Positions 1 to 5,997 of a DNA stretch of 8,216 bases are shown here, in pieces. Within the stretch, counting starts at the first letter, position 1. Each line of letters begins with the position of its first letter. The stretch comes from Bermanella sp041589295 (GTDB taxonomy: Bacteria; Pseudomonadota; Gammaproteobacteria; Pseudomonadales; Oceanobacteraceae): the NCBI GenBank assembly GCA_041589295.1, contig JBFHVZ010000187.1:1-8216 (forward strand), in the 5' to 3' direction. Position numbers and translations under genes: made by a program. The notes under the pieces were generated by a model. It did not search any database. It had not been told where the DNA came from and was given only the letters and a program-made list of their open reading frames with translations.

Positions 1-11
1 AGACCAGCCAA

Positions 12-302
12 ATGAACTACGCACAAAAGGATCAGACCAGTAACTTTCACCACTGGATGCTTTGGGTAAACCCCGGACAATCTCAAATTAATAGCCTTAG
101 GGAATGGCCAGAAGCATTGAAAAGCCGCGTGCTCACAATGAAGCCACGCGATGCATCTATGGCTTGTCGAGCCATACTAACTGCCATAGAAAGTGGCTTT
201 TATGCCATGATCACACTACCAAACGGCTTTTTCTGTGAACTGGATGAATGGAAAATCAAACAAAGCGCACAAGCACTTAACACGGTATTGGTATGGGAAT
301 AG
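12..302 (+). CDS. SulA-like cell-division inhibitor, possibly 5'-partial
   Basis: This small protein (96 residues from the first ATG) resembles the core of SulA, the SOS-induced inhibitor that binds FtsZ and blocks septation after DNA damage. Visible features are an aromatic W-x-L-W-x-x-P segment near residues 15-21, which matches the W-L-W-x-x-P of E. coli SulA. A helix around residues 47-63 reads A-x-x-A-I-x-S-G-x-Y/F, matching SulA's M-V-R-A-L-x-x-G-N-Y, and a beta strand (AMITLP, 65-70) follows. The C-terminus ends at the point where SulA's last conserved strand lies. The ATG has no Shine-Dalgarno sequence in the 11 bases available upstream, and the frame is open to the left edge, so the true start may lie outside the window. 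In Pseudomonas-type genomes sulA follows lexA, which would lie to the left here, but no LexA box or lexA sequence is visible. The gene is convergent with kdsB. The assignment rests on remembered family pattern only and is moderate. Confidence 0.5.
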   Translation: MNYAQKDQTSNFHHWMLWVNPGQSQINSLREWPEALKSRVLTMKPRDASMACRAILTAIESGFYAMITLPNGFFCELDEWKIKQSAQALNTVLVWE

Positions 303-306
303 CTAC

Positions 307-335
307 AAAAAAGGCCACCCTAACTAGGATGGCCT
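307..335 (-). terminator. Rho-independent terminator for the kdsB-side operon
   Basis: Positions 312-335 form a hairpin with 10-base arms (AGGCCACCCT and AGGATGGCCT), one internal C-A mismatch and a 4-base loop. On the plus strand it is preceded by six A's (307-312). Read on the minus strand, the G+C-rich stem is therefore followed directly by a run of six T's, the classic intrinsic terminator form. It lies about 100 bases past the kdsB stop and would end the minus-strand operon. For the plus-strand SulA-like gene, which stops at 302, the same hairpin lacks a T-run, so termination in that direction would be weaker. Confidence 0.8.
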
Positions 336-359
336 GTCGAATTAATAACATATTCAATC

Positions 360-377
360 TCGGTAATTAGCTACCGA
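360..377. repeat. Short inverted repeat between the convergent genes
   Basis: TCGGTA and TACCGA are separated by six bases and could form a 6-bp hairpin. No T-run adjoins either side, so it is not a good terminator on its own. It lies in the untranslated tail of kdsB upstream of the stronger terminator hairpin. It may be a processing or RNA-stabilising structure, or chance. The rest of 303-434 shows nothing else recognisable. Confidence 0.3.
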
Positions 378-434
378 AAGCACTTTATCATTACAGCCGC
401 TTTGGTTTGACTTCCAGCCAATACAGCTAATGAT

Positions 435-1199
435 TTAAAGTTTTTTCAGCAGCGCCTCTACACGCTCAACATCTTGCTGCGTATCCACGCCATGCCCTGG
501 TGGCTCAGCAATAACCCCCATATGGATCTTCACCCCATAGCATAAGGCGCGCAACTGCTCCAAGCATTCTGCTTTTTCTAGCGGCGTCATTTCCATTGTT
601 TTGTAATCACGTAAAAAAGACACTCGGTACCCATACATACCAATATGCCGATAAACGGGTGCTAAGTTCGTTTTTATACCCTGGCCTTGCTTGTACAAAT
701 CACGATCCCAAGGAATAGGAGCCCGACTGAAATACAATGCAAATCCGTTGTTCGCCAATACTGTTTTTACCACATTAGGATCAAATGCATCCTTTGCGGA
801 TTCAATTGGTGTGCATAACGAGGACATGCCAGCCTCTGGATTTTCAAGCAAACCTTGAGCAGTTAGCTCAATAAGTGCTTTAGGGATAAGAGGCTCATCA
901 CCTTGTAGATTGACAATCACATCATCATCAGCCCAGCCTAACTTTTCAGCCACCTCTGCAATACGCTCTGTACCATTCTCGTGATTAGGGTTCGTCATAA
1001 CGACGTTCGCGCCGAACCCCTCTGCAACTGTTTTGATACGATCATCATCGGTTGCGATAACGATATCACTAACACCTACTGCACACGCACGCTCATAAAC
1101 ATGTTGAATCATAGGCTTGCCAGCCAGCTCTATTAGAGGCTTGCCTGGCAACCGACTTGAACCGTAACGAGCAGGAATTACAATTTTAAATTCAGACAC
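435..1199 (-). CDS. kdsB: 3-deoxy-manno-octulosonate cytidylyltransferase (CMP-Kdo synthetase)
   Basis: KdsB is a cytosolic enzyme that joins Kdo to CTP, giving CMP-Kdo and pyrophosphate. CMP-Kdo is the donor for LPS inner core and for some capsules. The 254-residue protein carries the family motifs in order: the nucleotide-binding loop PARYGSSRLPGKPL (9-22), GTER (76-79), the metal/CTP motif NLQGDEP (97-103), YFSRAPIPWDRD (156-167), the HIGMYGYR segment (185-192) and the terminal GVDTQQD (237-243). E. coli KdsB has 248 residues. I chose the GTG start at 1199 over an in-frame ATG at 1223. The family N-terminus begins right at SEFKIVIPAR, and AAGGA lies 8 bases upstream of the GTG. This start overlaps the upstream epimerase stop by 8 bases, which suggests translational coupling. 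NeuA-type CMP-sialate synthetases have a different loop (PARGGSKRIP), so that alternative is unlikely. A capsule-dedicated KpsU paralogue cannot be excluded from sequence alone. Confidence 0.95.
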   Translation of the reverse strand: MSEFKIVIPARYGSSRLPGKPLIELAGKPMIQHVYERACAVGVSDIVIATDDDRIKTVAEGFGANVVMTNPNHENGTERIAEVAEKLGWADDDVIVNLQGDEPLIPKALIELTAQGLLENPEAGMSSLCTPIESAKDAFDPNVVKTVLANNGFALYFSRAPIPWDRDLYKQGQGIKTNLAPVYRHIGMYGYRVSFLRDYKTMEMTPLEKAECLEQLRALCYGVKIHMGVIAEPPGHGVDTQQDVERVEALLKKL

Positions 1200-2199
1200 G
1201 ATAGAAATCCTTGTACCAATCATAAAAGCGCGTAAGACCTGTTTTTAGGTCAGTGCTAGGCGCAAAGCCAACATCACGAGACAAATCATCAACATCCGCA
1301 AATGTCGCCAATACATCGCCGGGCTGCATGTCCATATAATTCTTGGTTGCCTCTAAACCAATTACACCTTCCAGGGTTGCGACAAACTCACCCAGTTCCA
1401 CAGGGTTGTGATTACCGATATTATAAATTTTATAGGGAGCACTACTTTGGCTCGCATCACCATCTTGCGTATTCCAATTCGAGTTTCGTTGCGGAATATG
1501 ATCCATCACCTTCACAACACCGTTCACGATGTCATCAATGTAGGTGAAATCACGACGCATTTTTCCGTAGTTATAGATATCTATAGTTTCGCCACGGGTT
1601 ATCTTTTGAGTAAAACTAAAATAGGCCATATCAGGGCGACCCCAAGGACCATAAACAGTAAAAAAACGAAGTCCAGTGGTTGGCAAGTCATACAAATGGC
1701 TATAACTATGCGCCATTAGTTCATTTGATTTTTTACTCGCTGCATATAAAGAAACAGGATGATCAACCCGATCAGAGGTTGCATAGGGCATTTTACTATT
1801 CATGCCATAAACAGAACTGGAAGAGGCATAAACTAAATGCTGTACATTATTGTGGCGACAGCACTCAAGAATATTACCAAAGCCCACCAAATTACTTTGT
1901 ATATAAGCTTGAGGGTTTTGAAGCGAGTATCGAACGCCCGCCTGCGCAGCTAAATGTATAACTCGATCAAACTGGTGACGCTTGAACAGCTCGTTCATGC
2001 CATGAGTATCAGCCACATCTAAATGCTCGAACGTAAAACCTGATAGTGGTTTTAACCAATCCAACCGCCCTTGCTTCAGTGTCACATCGTAATAGTCATT
2101 AACATTATCAATGCCTACTACTTCATGACCCATACCAACTAGTTGTTTGGACGTAAACGCGCCTATAAAGCCGGCGGCACCTGTGACCAAGATTTTCAT
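1192..2199 (-). CDS. NAD-dependent sugar epimerase, probable UDP-glucuronate 4-epimerase
   Basis: This is an extended short-chain dehydrogenase/reductase of 335 residues. It most likely interconverts UDP-glucuronate and UDP-galacturonate in the cytosol to feed a surface polysaccharide. The Rossmann NAD-binding motif GAAGFIG is at 7-13, with the acidic residue D31 at the end of the second strand. The active site shows the serine run SSSSVYG (126-132) and the catalytic Y152-x-x-x-K156 pair. The NVNDYYDVTLKQGRL segment (32-46), RFFTVYGPWGRPDMA and RRDFTYIDDIV are hallmarks of the UDP-glucuronate epimerase subgroup (CapI/LpsL/WbnF type) rather than of GalE. Full length is normal for the family. 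It starts 12 bases after the kdsC stop, with a weak GAGA-type ribosome site, and its TGA overlaps the kdsB GTG. By hand count, G+C over 1261-2160 is about 42%, against about 49% in samples of manC and gltX, which hints at separate ancestry. A related UDP-sugar epimerase activity remains possible. Confidence 0.85.
   Translation of the reverse strand: MKILVTGAAGFIGAFTSKQLVGMGHEVVGIDNVNDYYDVTLKQGRLDWLKPLSGFTFEHLDVADTHGMNELFKRHQFDRVIHLAAQAGVRYSLQNPQAYIQSNLVGFGNILECCRHNNVQHLVYASSSSVYGMNSKMPYATSDRVDHPVSLYAASKKSNELMAHSYSHLYDLPTTGLRFFTVYGPWGRPDMAYFSFTQKITRGETIDIYNYGKMRRDFTYIDDIVNGVVKVMDHIPQRNSNWNTQDGDASQSSAPYKIYNIGNHNPVELGEFVATLEGVIGLEATKNYMDMQPGDVLATFADVDDLSRDVGFAPSTDLKTGLTRFYDWYKDFYRV
1208..1212 (-). 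promoter_or_regulatory. Ribosome binding site deciding the kdsB GTG start
   Basis: On the minus strand AAGGA sits 8 bases before the GTG at 1199, inside the end of the epimerase coding region. It supports the GTG start over the in-frame ATG at 1223, which would add eight residues absent from the family. Confidence 0.7.
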
Positions 2200-2211
2200 A
2201 TAAATTCTCTA

Positions 2212-2784
2212 TTACACTAGCTTTTCTTTAAAACCAGTTTCTTCAAATTCTGGCAGCATGGCTTTCACATATGCCGCTTCCAAATCCATTTTGCTCGCCA
2301 AGATCAGGTCGGCCACTTCTCGTGCCACACCTTTACCACCTTGAGCCTGCGTAACCACATCAGCGTAGCGCTTAACCATGTCATATCCATCTGCTGGGGA
2401 AACAGACAACCCCACGCGCTGCATAACTTTTAAATCAATGACATCATCACCAACGTAAGCAGCTTGAGCAGGTGAAAGGCTTAGACTATCCAGCAAAGCG
2501 ATTAATACCGGCAGCTTATCCTTAGTACCAGGAAAGAAATGCTTAACACCTAAATCCTGCGCCCTTTTCGCTAGTGGCGCAGACGACTTAGCCGAAATAA
2601 TAGCCACCTCAATACCATAGGTTTGCAGCAGCTTAATGCCCACCCCATCCTTGACGTTAAAGTGCTTTACCTCTTCACCGGTTGCACTGTAGCTCAACGT
2701 GCCATCCGTTAAGACACCGTCAACATCAAACACCACCAAAGCAATTTCTTGCGCAAGCTCGCGTACTTGGTTTGCACTTAACAT
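2212..2784 (-). CDS. kdsC: 3-deoxy-D-manno-octulosonate 8-phosphate phosphatase
   Basis: KdsC removes phosphate from Kdo-8-phosphate to give free Kdo, the step just before KdsB. It is a small cytosolic HAD-superfamily enzyme that usually works as a tetramer. The 190-residue protein (E. coli KdsC has 188) shows HAD motif I DVDGVLTDG (20-28) with nucleophile D20 and general acid/base D22. The family sequence HFNVKDGVGIKLL follows at 41-53, then motif II serine S64, motif III lysine K90 in TKDK, and motif IV GDDVIDL (112-118). A QGGKGVAREVADL tail (148-160) matches the E. coli GGRGAVREVCDL region. I chose the ATG at 2784 because AGGA lies 9 bases upstream and the length fits. A TTG at 2811 would add nine unconserved residues. 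One oddity is that the usual GR after the motif II serine/threonine (TGR or SGR) reads AK here (ISAKSS). The gene lies 27 bases after the manC stop and 12 before the epimerase. Confidence 0.93.
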   Translation of the reverse strand: MLSANQVRELAQEIALVVFDVDGVLTDGTLSYSATGEEVKHFNVKDGVGIKLLQTYGIEVAIISAKSSAPLAKRAQDLGVKHFFPGTKDKLPVLIALLDSLSLSPAQAAYVGDDVIDLKVMQRVGLSVSPADGYDMVKRYADVVTQAQGGKGVAREVADLILASKMDLEAAYVKAMLPEFEETGFKEKLV

Positions 2785-2793
2785 GATTATTTT

Positions 2794-2797
2794 TCCT
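2794..2797 (-). promoter_or_regulatory. Ribosome binding site for kdsC
   Basis: AGGA on the minus strand, 9 bases before the ATG at 2784, lies in the 27-base gap between the manC stop and kdsC. It favours that ATG over the upstream in-frame TTG at 2811, which abuts the manC stop codon and has no clear site of its own. Confidence 0.6.
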
Positions 2798-2811
2798 AAA
2801 CCACTCGGCAA

Positions 2812-4245
2812 TTACGCCTGCTTTTCTTTGTCACTACGACCATATTGATCGCTGTAACGAACGATATCGTCTTCACCCAAATAACTGCCTGATTGGACTT
2901 CAACAATTTCCAACGGCATTTTCCCTGGGTTTTCCAAGCGGTGTTTTTCACCCAATGGGATATAAGTAGATTCGTTTTCACTCAAAAGAAACTCACTGTC
3001 ACCGCGCGTAACTTTGGCAGTTCCTTTCACGACGATCCAATGCTCAGCCCGATGATGATGCATTTGCAATGACAACTGCGCCCCCGGATTCACGACGATA
3101 CGCTTCACTTTAAAGCGACCATCTTCATCCACGGTTTCGTATGAACCCCAAGGACGAAACGCTCTGGCATGAATTTGCGCTTCGTCTCGACCTTCAGCTT
3201 TCAACTTAGCCACGATCTTCTTAACATCTTGCGCGCGAGACTTGTCCGCAACAAGCAGTGCATCTTTGGTATCCACGATTAACAAATCATTTACGCCCAA
3301 CACGCTAACTAGTCGCTTATCTCCGCGAATCAAATTATTACTTGCTCCACCCTCGACAATGACATTGCCGTAGATTTGATTCCCTGCCTCATCTTTTTCG
3401 CCCAAATCCCATAGCGCTGTCCAAGACCCAACATCATTCCAACCAGCAGACATAGGCACCACAGCAGCCAGCTGCGTATGCTCCATAACTGCGTAATCGA
3501 CTGAGTCATCAGGACAAGCTTTAAATGCAGCCTCATCCAACTGCACATAACCATAAACACGCTGGGCTGCATCTACCGACTTCACGGCAGCTTGATAGAT
3601 TTGAGGAGCATGCTTTTCCAGCTCAGCTAAGTACGCTTTAGCACTAAACAAGAACATGCCGCTATTCCAGAGGTATTCACCGGATGACAAATAGGCTTCT
3701 GCCGTCTTTAGGTCTGGTTTTTCTACGAACGCAGCAACTTCTGCACTGCCGTCACCCAAATCGCCACCCTGCTTGATATAGCCATAGCCAGTCTCTGGTG
3801 CAGTAGGCGTAATACCAAATGTAACTAGACGCCCTTGTTCAGCTGCCGGCACTCCAGTTTGAATAGCACCCACAAACGCTTGTGTATCTGAGATGGCATG
3901 ATCAGCAGCCAACACAAGCAGCAAGGCATCTTCTTCTGTTTTTAATTGCTCTAGGGCCGCCACCGCAATTGCTGGCGCCGTATTGCGTCCCACGGGCTCT
4001 AAAATAATGCGATCCGGAGTTACAGAGTAGGATTGGGCTTGATCGGCAACCAGAAACCGGTGCTCCTGATTACAAATAATCCATGCTGGCTCTCGTGTAA
4101 CCGAAGCAGCACGCGACAGTGTGTCTTGCAATAACGTCGAGTCAGCATTCACCAAAGGCAAAAGCTGCTTTGGGTACAATTCGCGGGAAAGCGGCCAAAG
4201 ACGTGAACCCACACCACCTGACATGACAACTGGGATTATTTTCAT
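2812..4245 (-). CDS. manC: Mannose-1-phosphate guanylyltransferase / mannose-6-phosphate isomerase
   Basis: This bifunctional cytosolic enzyme of GDP-mannose synthesis joins an N-terminal nucleotidyltransferase to a C-terminal cupin-type phosphomannose isomerase (AlgA/ManC/CpsB family). In the 477-residue protein (family about 470-480) the pyrophosphorylase signature runs over 9-30: GGVGSRLWPLSR, then PKQLLPL. Other transferase motifs are FVEKPD (173-178), WNSGMF (193-198) and GWNDVGSW (268-275). The isomerase half begins near RPWGSYE (364-370). It has the metal-binding cupin motif QMHHHRAEHW (394-403), GEKHRLENP (432-440) and the terminal EDDIVRYSDQYGR (458-470). Both halves look intact. The ATG at 4245 has only a modest GAG/ACGGA ribosome site. 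It lies 65 bases after gltX with no terminator between them, so readthrough from the gltX promoter is likely. GDP-mannose can supply mannose, or GDP-fucose, GDP-rhamnose or GDP-perosamine through downstream enzymes not in the window. The symbols algA and cpsB are used for the same family, and nothing here points to alginate. Confidence 0.95.
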   Translation of the reverse strand: MKIIPVVMSGGVGSRLWPLSRELYPKQLLPLVNADSTLLQDTLSRAASVTREPAWIICNQEHRFLVADQAQSYSVTPDRIILEPVGRNTAPAIAVAALEQLKTEEDALLLVLAADHAISDTQAFVGAIQTGVPAAEQGRLVTFGITPTAPETGYGYIKQGGDLGDGSAEVAAFVEKPDLKTAEAYLSSGEYLWNSGMFLFSAKAYLAELEKHAPQIYQAAVKSVDAAQRVYGYVQLDEAAFKACPDDSVDYAVMEHTQLAAVVPMSAGWNDVGSWTALWDLGEKDEAGNQIYGNVIVEGGASNNLIRGDKRLVSVLGVNDLLIVDTKDALLVADKSRAQDVKKIVAKLKAEGRDEAQIHARAFRPWGSYETVDEDGRFKVKRIVVNPGAQLSLQMHHHRAEHWIVVKGTAKVTRGDSEFLLSENESTYIPLGEKHRLENPGKMPLEIVEVQSGSYLGEDDIVRYSDQYGRSDKEKQA

Positions 4246-4275
4246 TTCCGTACTCGTTATTTTTTTTAATTTAGC

Positions 4276-4298
4276 TTTTCGCTTATTAATTTTTCGCT
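4276..4298. repeat. Direct repeat in the gltX-manC gap
   Basis: TTTTCGCT occurs at 4276-4283 and again at 4291-4298, 15 bases apart, in the very AT-rich 65-base gap between gltX and manC. No convincing -35/-10 pair or hairpin terminator is visible in 4246-4310. The repeat could be chance in an AT-rich tract or a weak regulatory site ahead of manC. Confidence 0.25.
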
Positions 4299-4310
4299 GA
4301 ATCGAATGAC

Positions 4311-5822
4311 TTACTCAGTTGCGGCCAGCTGTTCATCAATTGCTGTTGCAACATCTCTGTAGGCTTTTTCCAGCTTCTTCATACCTTTTTTGGAAACACC
4401 ACCCAAAATATTAATGGCGTGACGAACACGGGCACGACTGACATCCGGACCCAACACAGCCATTGAATCCAAGACAGAGAACGAGTTAGCTGTACCGGCA
4501 ATCGCGACAAAAAAACCAAACAAGAAATCTTTAGGTTTAACACCTTGGTTTTTAGCTAAGGCAAACAGACGCTGCTGCAATGCATCGCGATCCCAATGAC
4601 GAACCGCTTCCAGCTGCCACAAGCCCATTTGCAGTAATGTGACCATCTGTTCTTTATCGATAGCCTTGTGCTCGAAATCCGATTCACTCAGCTCAGGCAA
4701 ACCGCCCAATAAAAAACCAGCTAAAGGCATAACATCTGAGAACGTTTGCACACGCGGCTGAATATGAGGAACAACAGCAGCAACGCGATCCTGTTCAAAC
4801 GCCCAAGCAGCATACTGCTGCACAAACTGGTCTGCACTTAACTCACGTAACCACTGGCTATTCAACCAACCAAGTTTTTCTTGATCAAATACCGGTCCAC
4901 CCAAAGAGACACGCGAAATATCGAAATTGCTAAACATCTCATCACGTGTAAACACTTCACGTTCGTCAGGCATTGACCAACCCATACGACCAAGGTAATT
5001 CAACAATGCTTCAGGCAAGTAACCCATACGCTGGTAATACAAAATGCCCGTTGGGTTTTTACGTTTACTTAATTTGGACTTATCTGGGTTGCGTAACAAC
5101 GGCATATGACACAACTCCGGCATATCCCACCCTAGGTATTGATAAAGCAAAATATGCTTGGGTGCAGAGTTAATCCATTCTTCGCCGCGAATCACATGAG
5201 TGATTTTCATCAAATGATCATCTACAACGTTAGCCAAATGATAAGTCGGCATGCCGTCTGACTTAACAAGCACTTGGCAGTCAACCATACCCCAGTCCAT
5301 TTCAATGGTGCCACGTAGCTTATCCTTAATTTCACATACACCTTCTTCAGGCACATGCATGCGAATCACGTAAGGCATACCCGCCGCTTTGCGTTCAGCG
5401 ACAACCGCATCATCCAACTTTAAGTCAGAATATTTTAAAGCTGAAAAGCCACCCGCCTCTTGCTTTTTAACGCGCAGCGCATCCAACTCTTCCGGCGTGC
5501 AATAACAATGAAAGGCATTTCCTTCTTGCACCATGCGATCAGCGTACTGCTGATACATATCCTTGCGCTCGCTTTGACGGTAGGGACCAAATTCACCGCC
5601 CACATCCGGGCCTTCATCCCATTCCAATCCCAGCCACTTCAAACTATCAAGAATGGCCTTTTCGGACTCGGGCGTACTGCGACCCTGATCGGTATCCTCA
5701 ATGCGCAAGATAAACTGACCACCGTGCTGACGGGCAAATGCCAGGTTAAACAGAGCAATATAGGCCGTTCCTACATGAGGATCACCGGTTGGGGATGGAG
5801 CGACACGAGTACGTACAGTCAT
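4311..5822 (-). CDS. gltX: Glutamyl-tRNA synthetase
   Basis: GltX is a class I aminoacyl-tRNA synthetase that charges tRNA-Glu with glutamate using ATP in the cytosol. The 503-residue protein starts at the conserved TVRTRVAPSPTGDPHVGTA. The HIGH-type ATP motif is PHVGT (15-19), and the glutamate/tRNA acceptor region includes FILRIEDTD (37-45). HLANVVDDHLMKITHVIRGE lies at 195-214, and the KMSKS-type loop is KLSKR (250-254). The C-terminal anticodon-binding helical part runs to the end. Length is near the ~494 residues of the Pseudomonas enzyme and longer than E. coli (471). The CxC pair (C106, C108) of the E. coli zinc site is present, but the second Cys/His pair is missing, so zinc binding is unlikely; as far as I recall Pseudomonas GluRS is similar. 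The start is backed by GAGGTG 5 bases upstream. It is the first gene of the minus-strand run and has its own promoter. Confidence 0.97.
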   Translation of the reverse strand: MTVRTRVAPSPTGDPHVGTAYIALFNLAFARQHGGQFILRIEDTDQGRSTPESEKAILDSLKWLGLEWDEGPDVGGEFGPYRQSERKDMYQQYADRMVQEGNAFHCYCTPEELDALRVKKQEAGGFSALKYSDLKLDDAVVAERKAAGMPYVIRMHVPEEGVCEIKDKLRGTIEMDWGMVDCQVLVKSDGMPTYHLANVVDDHLMKITHVIRGEEWINSAPKHILLYQYLGWDMPELCHMPLLRNPDKSKLSKRKNPTGILYYQRMGYLPEALLNYLGRMGWSMPDEREVFTRDEMFSNFDISRVSLGGPVFDQEKLGWLNSQWLRELSADQFVQQYAAWAFEQDRVAAVVPHIQPRVQTFSDVMPLAGFLLGGLPELSESDFEHKAIDKEQMVTLLQMGLWQLEAVRHWDRDALQQRLFALAKNQGVKPKDFLFGFFVAIAGTANSFSVLDSMAVLGPDVSRARVRHAINILGGVSKKGMKKLEKAYRDVATAIDEQLAATE

Positions 5823-5827
5823 ACATT

Positions 5828-5833
5828 CACCTC
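5828..5833 (-). promoter_or_regulatory. Strong gltX ribosome binding site
   Basis: GAGGTG on the minus strand lies 5 bases before the gltX ATG at 5822. Its GTGAA part can pair with TTCAC at 5848-5852 to make a small 5-bp hairpin (5826-5852, 17-base loop) that would partly cover the site. The stem is short, so a regulatory role is only a possibility. Confidence 0.65.
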
Positions 5834-5885
5834 AGACCCTCATATATGTGAAAGCCTGTCTAGAAAGTGGAAACACAAACGGATT

Positions 5886-5910
5886 GGTTGCAGCGGCTCT
5901 AGGAGCAACC
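5886..5910. repeat. Inverted repeat in the gltX leader
   Basis: GGTTGC (5886-5891) and GCAACC (5905-5910) can pair around a 13-base loop. An alternative pairing of GCTC with GAGC (5896-5906) around TAG competes with it. It falls in the predicted untranslated leader of gltX, about 35-60 bases after the likely transcription start. There is no T-run after it on either strand, so it is not an intrinsic terminator. It does not fold as a tRNA. Confidence 0.45.
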
Positions 5911-5950
5911 TAAACGATTGCCACCGACAAAACCTTGCCAAAAACGGCGG

Positions 5951-5980
5951 ATTATAGGACTTAGGTCTTAGTTTGGCCAA
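5951..5980 (-). promoter_or_regulatory. Predicted sigma70 promoter for gltX
   Basis: On the minus strand a perfect -10 hexamer TATAAT (5951-5956) is preceded by an 18-base spacer and TTGGCC (5975-5980), which matches the -35 consensus TTGACA at four of six bases. Transcription would begin near 5944, giving a leader of about 120 bases before the gltX ATG. No comparably good promoter is seen for the divergent plus-strand gene, whose start at 5998 is only 18 bases from the far edge of this -35 box. Its promoter may overlap this one or be weak. Confidence 0.7.
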
Positions 5981-5997
5981 TCCCCTCAAGCTAAACT

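Noticed and set aside
1302..1961. Three overlapping plus-strand open frames opposite the epimerase gene
   Set aside because: All three are antisense to a well-conserved gene, have no family resemblance and overlap each other in different frames. The AT-rich composition and codon use of the real gene explain them.
3330..3572. An 80-codon minus-strand open frame within manC
   Set aside because: It sits in a shifted frame inside an intact ManC domain. It is Met/Trp/Leu-rich and unlike a real protein.
4246..4310. Possible terminator or separate promoter between gltX and manC
   Set aside because: The gap is AT-rich with T-runs, but I find no stable stem before them on the minus strand and no convincing -35/-10 pair.
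5881..5930. Possible tRNA or T-box-like element in the gltX leader
   Set aside because: There is no cloverleaf, no GGTTCGAATCC-type T arm, no CCA end and no T-box sequence. Only simple hairpins can be drawn.
5460..5957. A 165-codon open frame on the plus strand running from inside gltX into the intergenic region
   Set aside because: It lies antisense to the strongly conserved gltX N-terminus, shows no recognisable domain or ribosome site, and its amino-acid pattern looks like a mirror of coding sequence.
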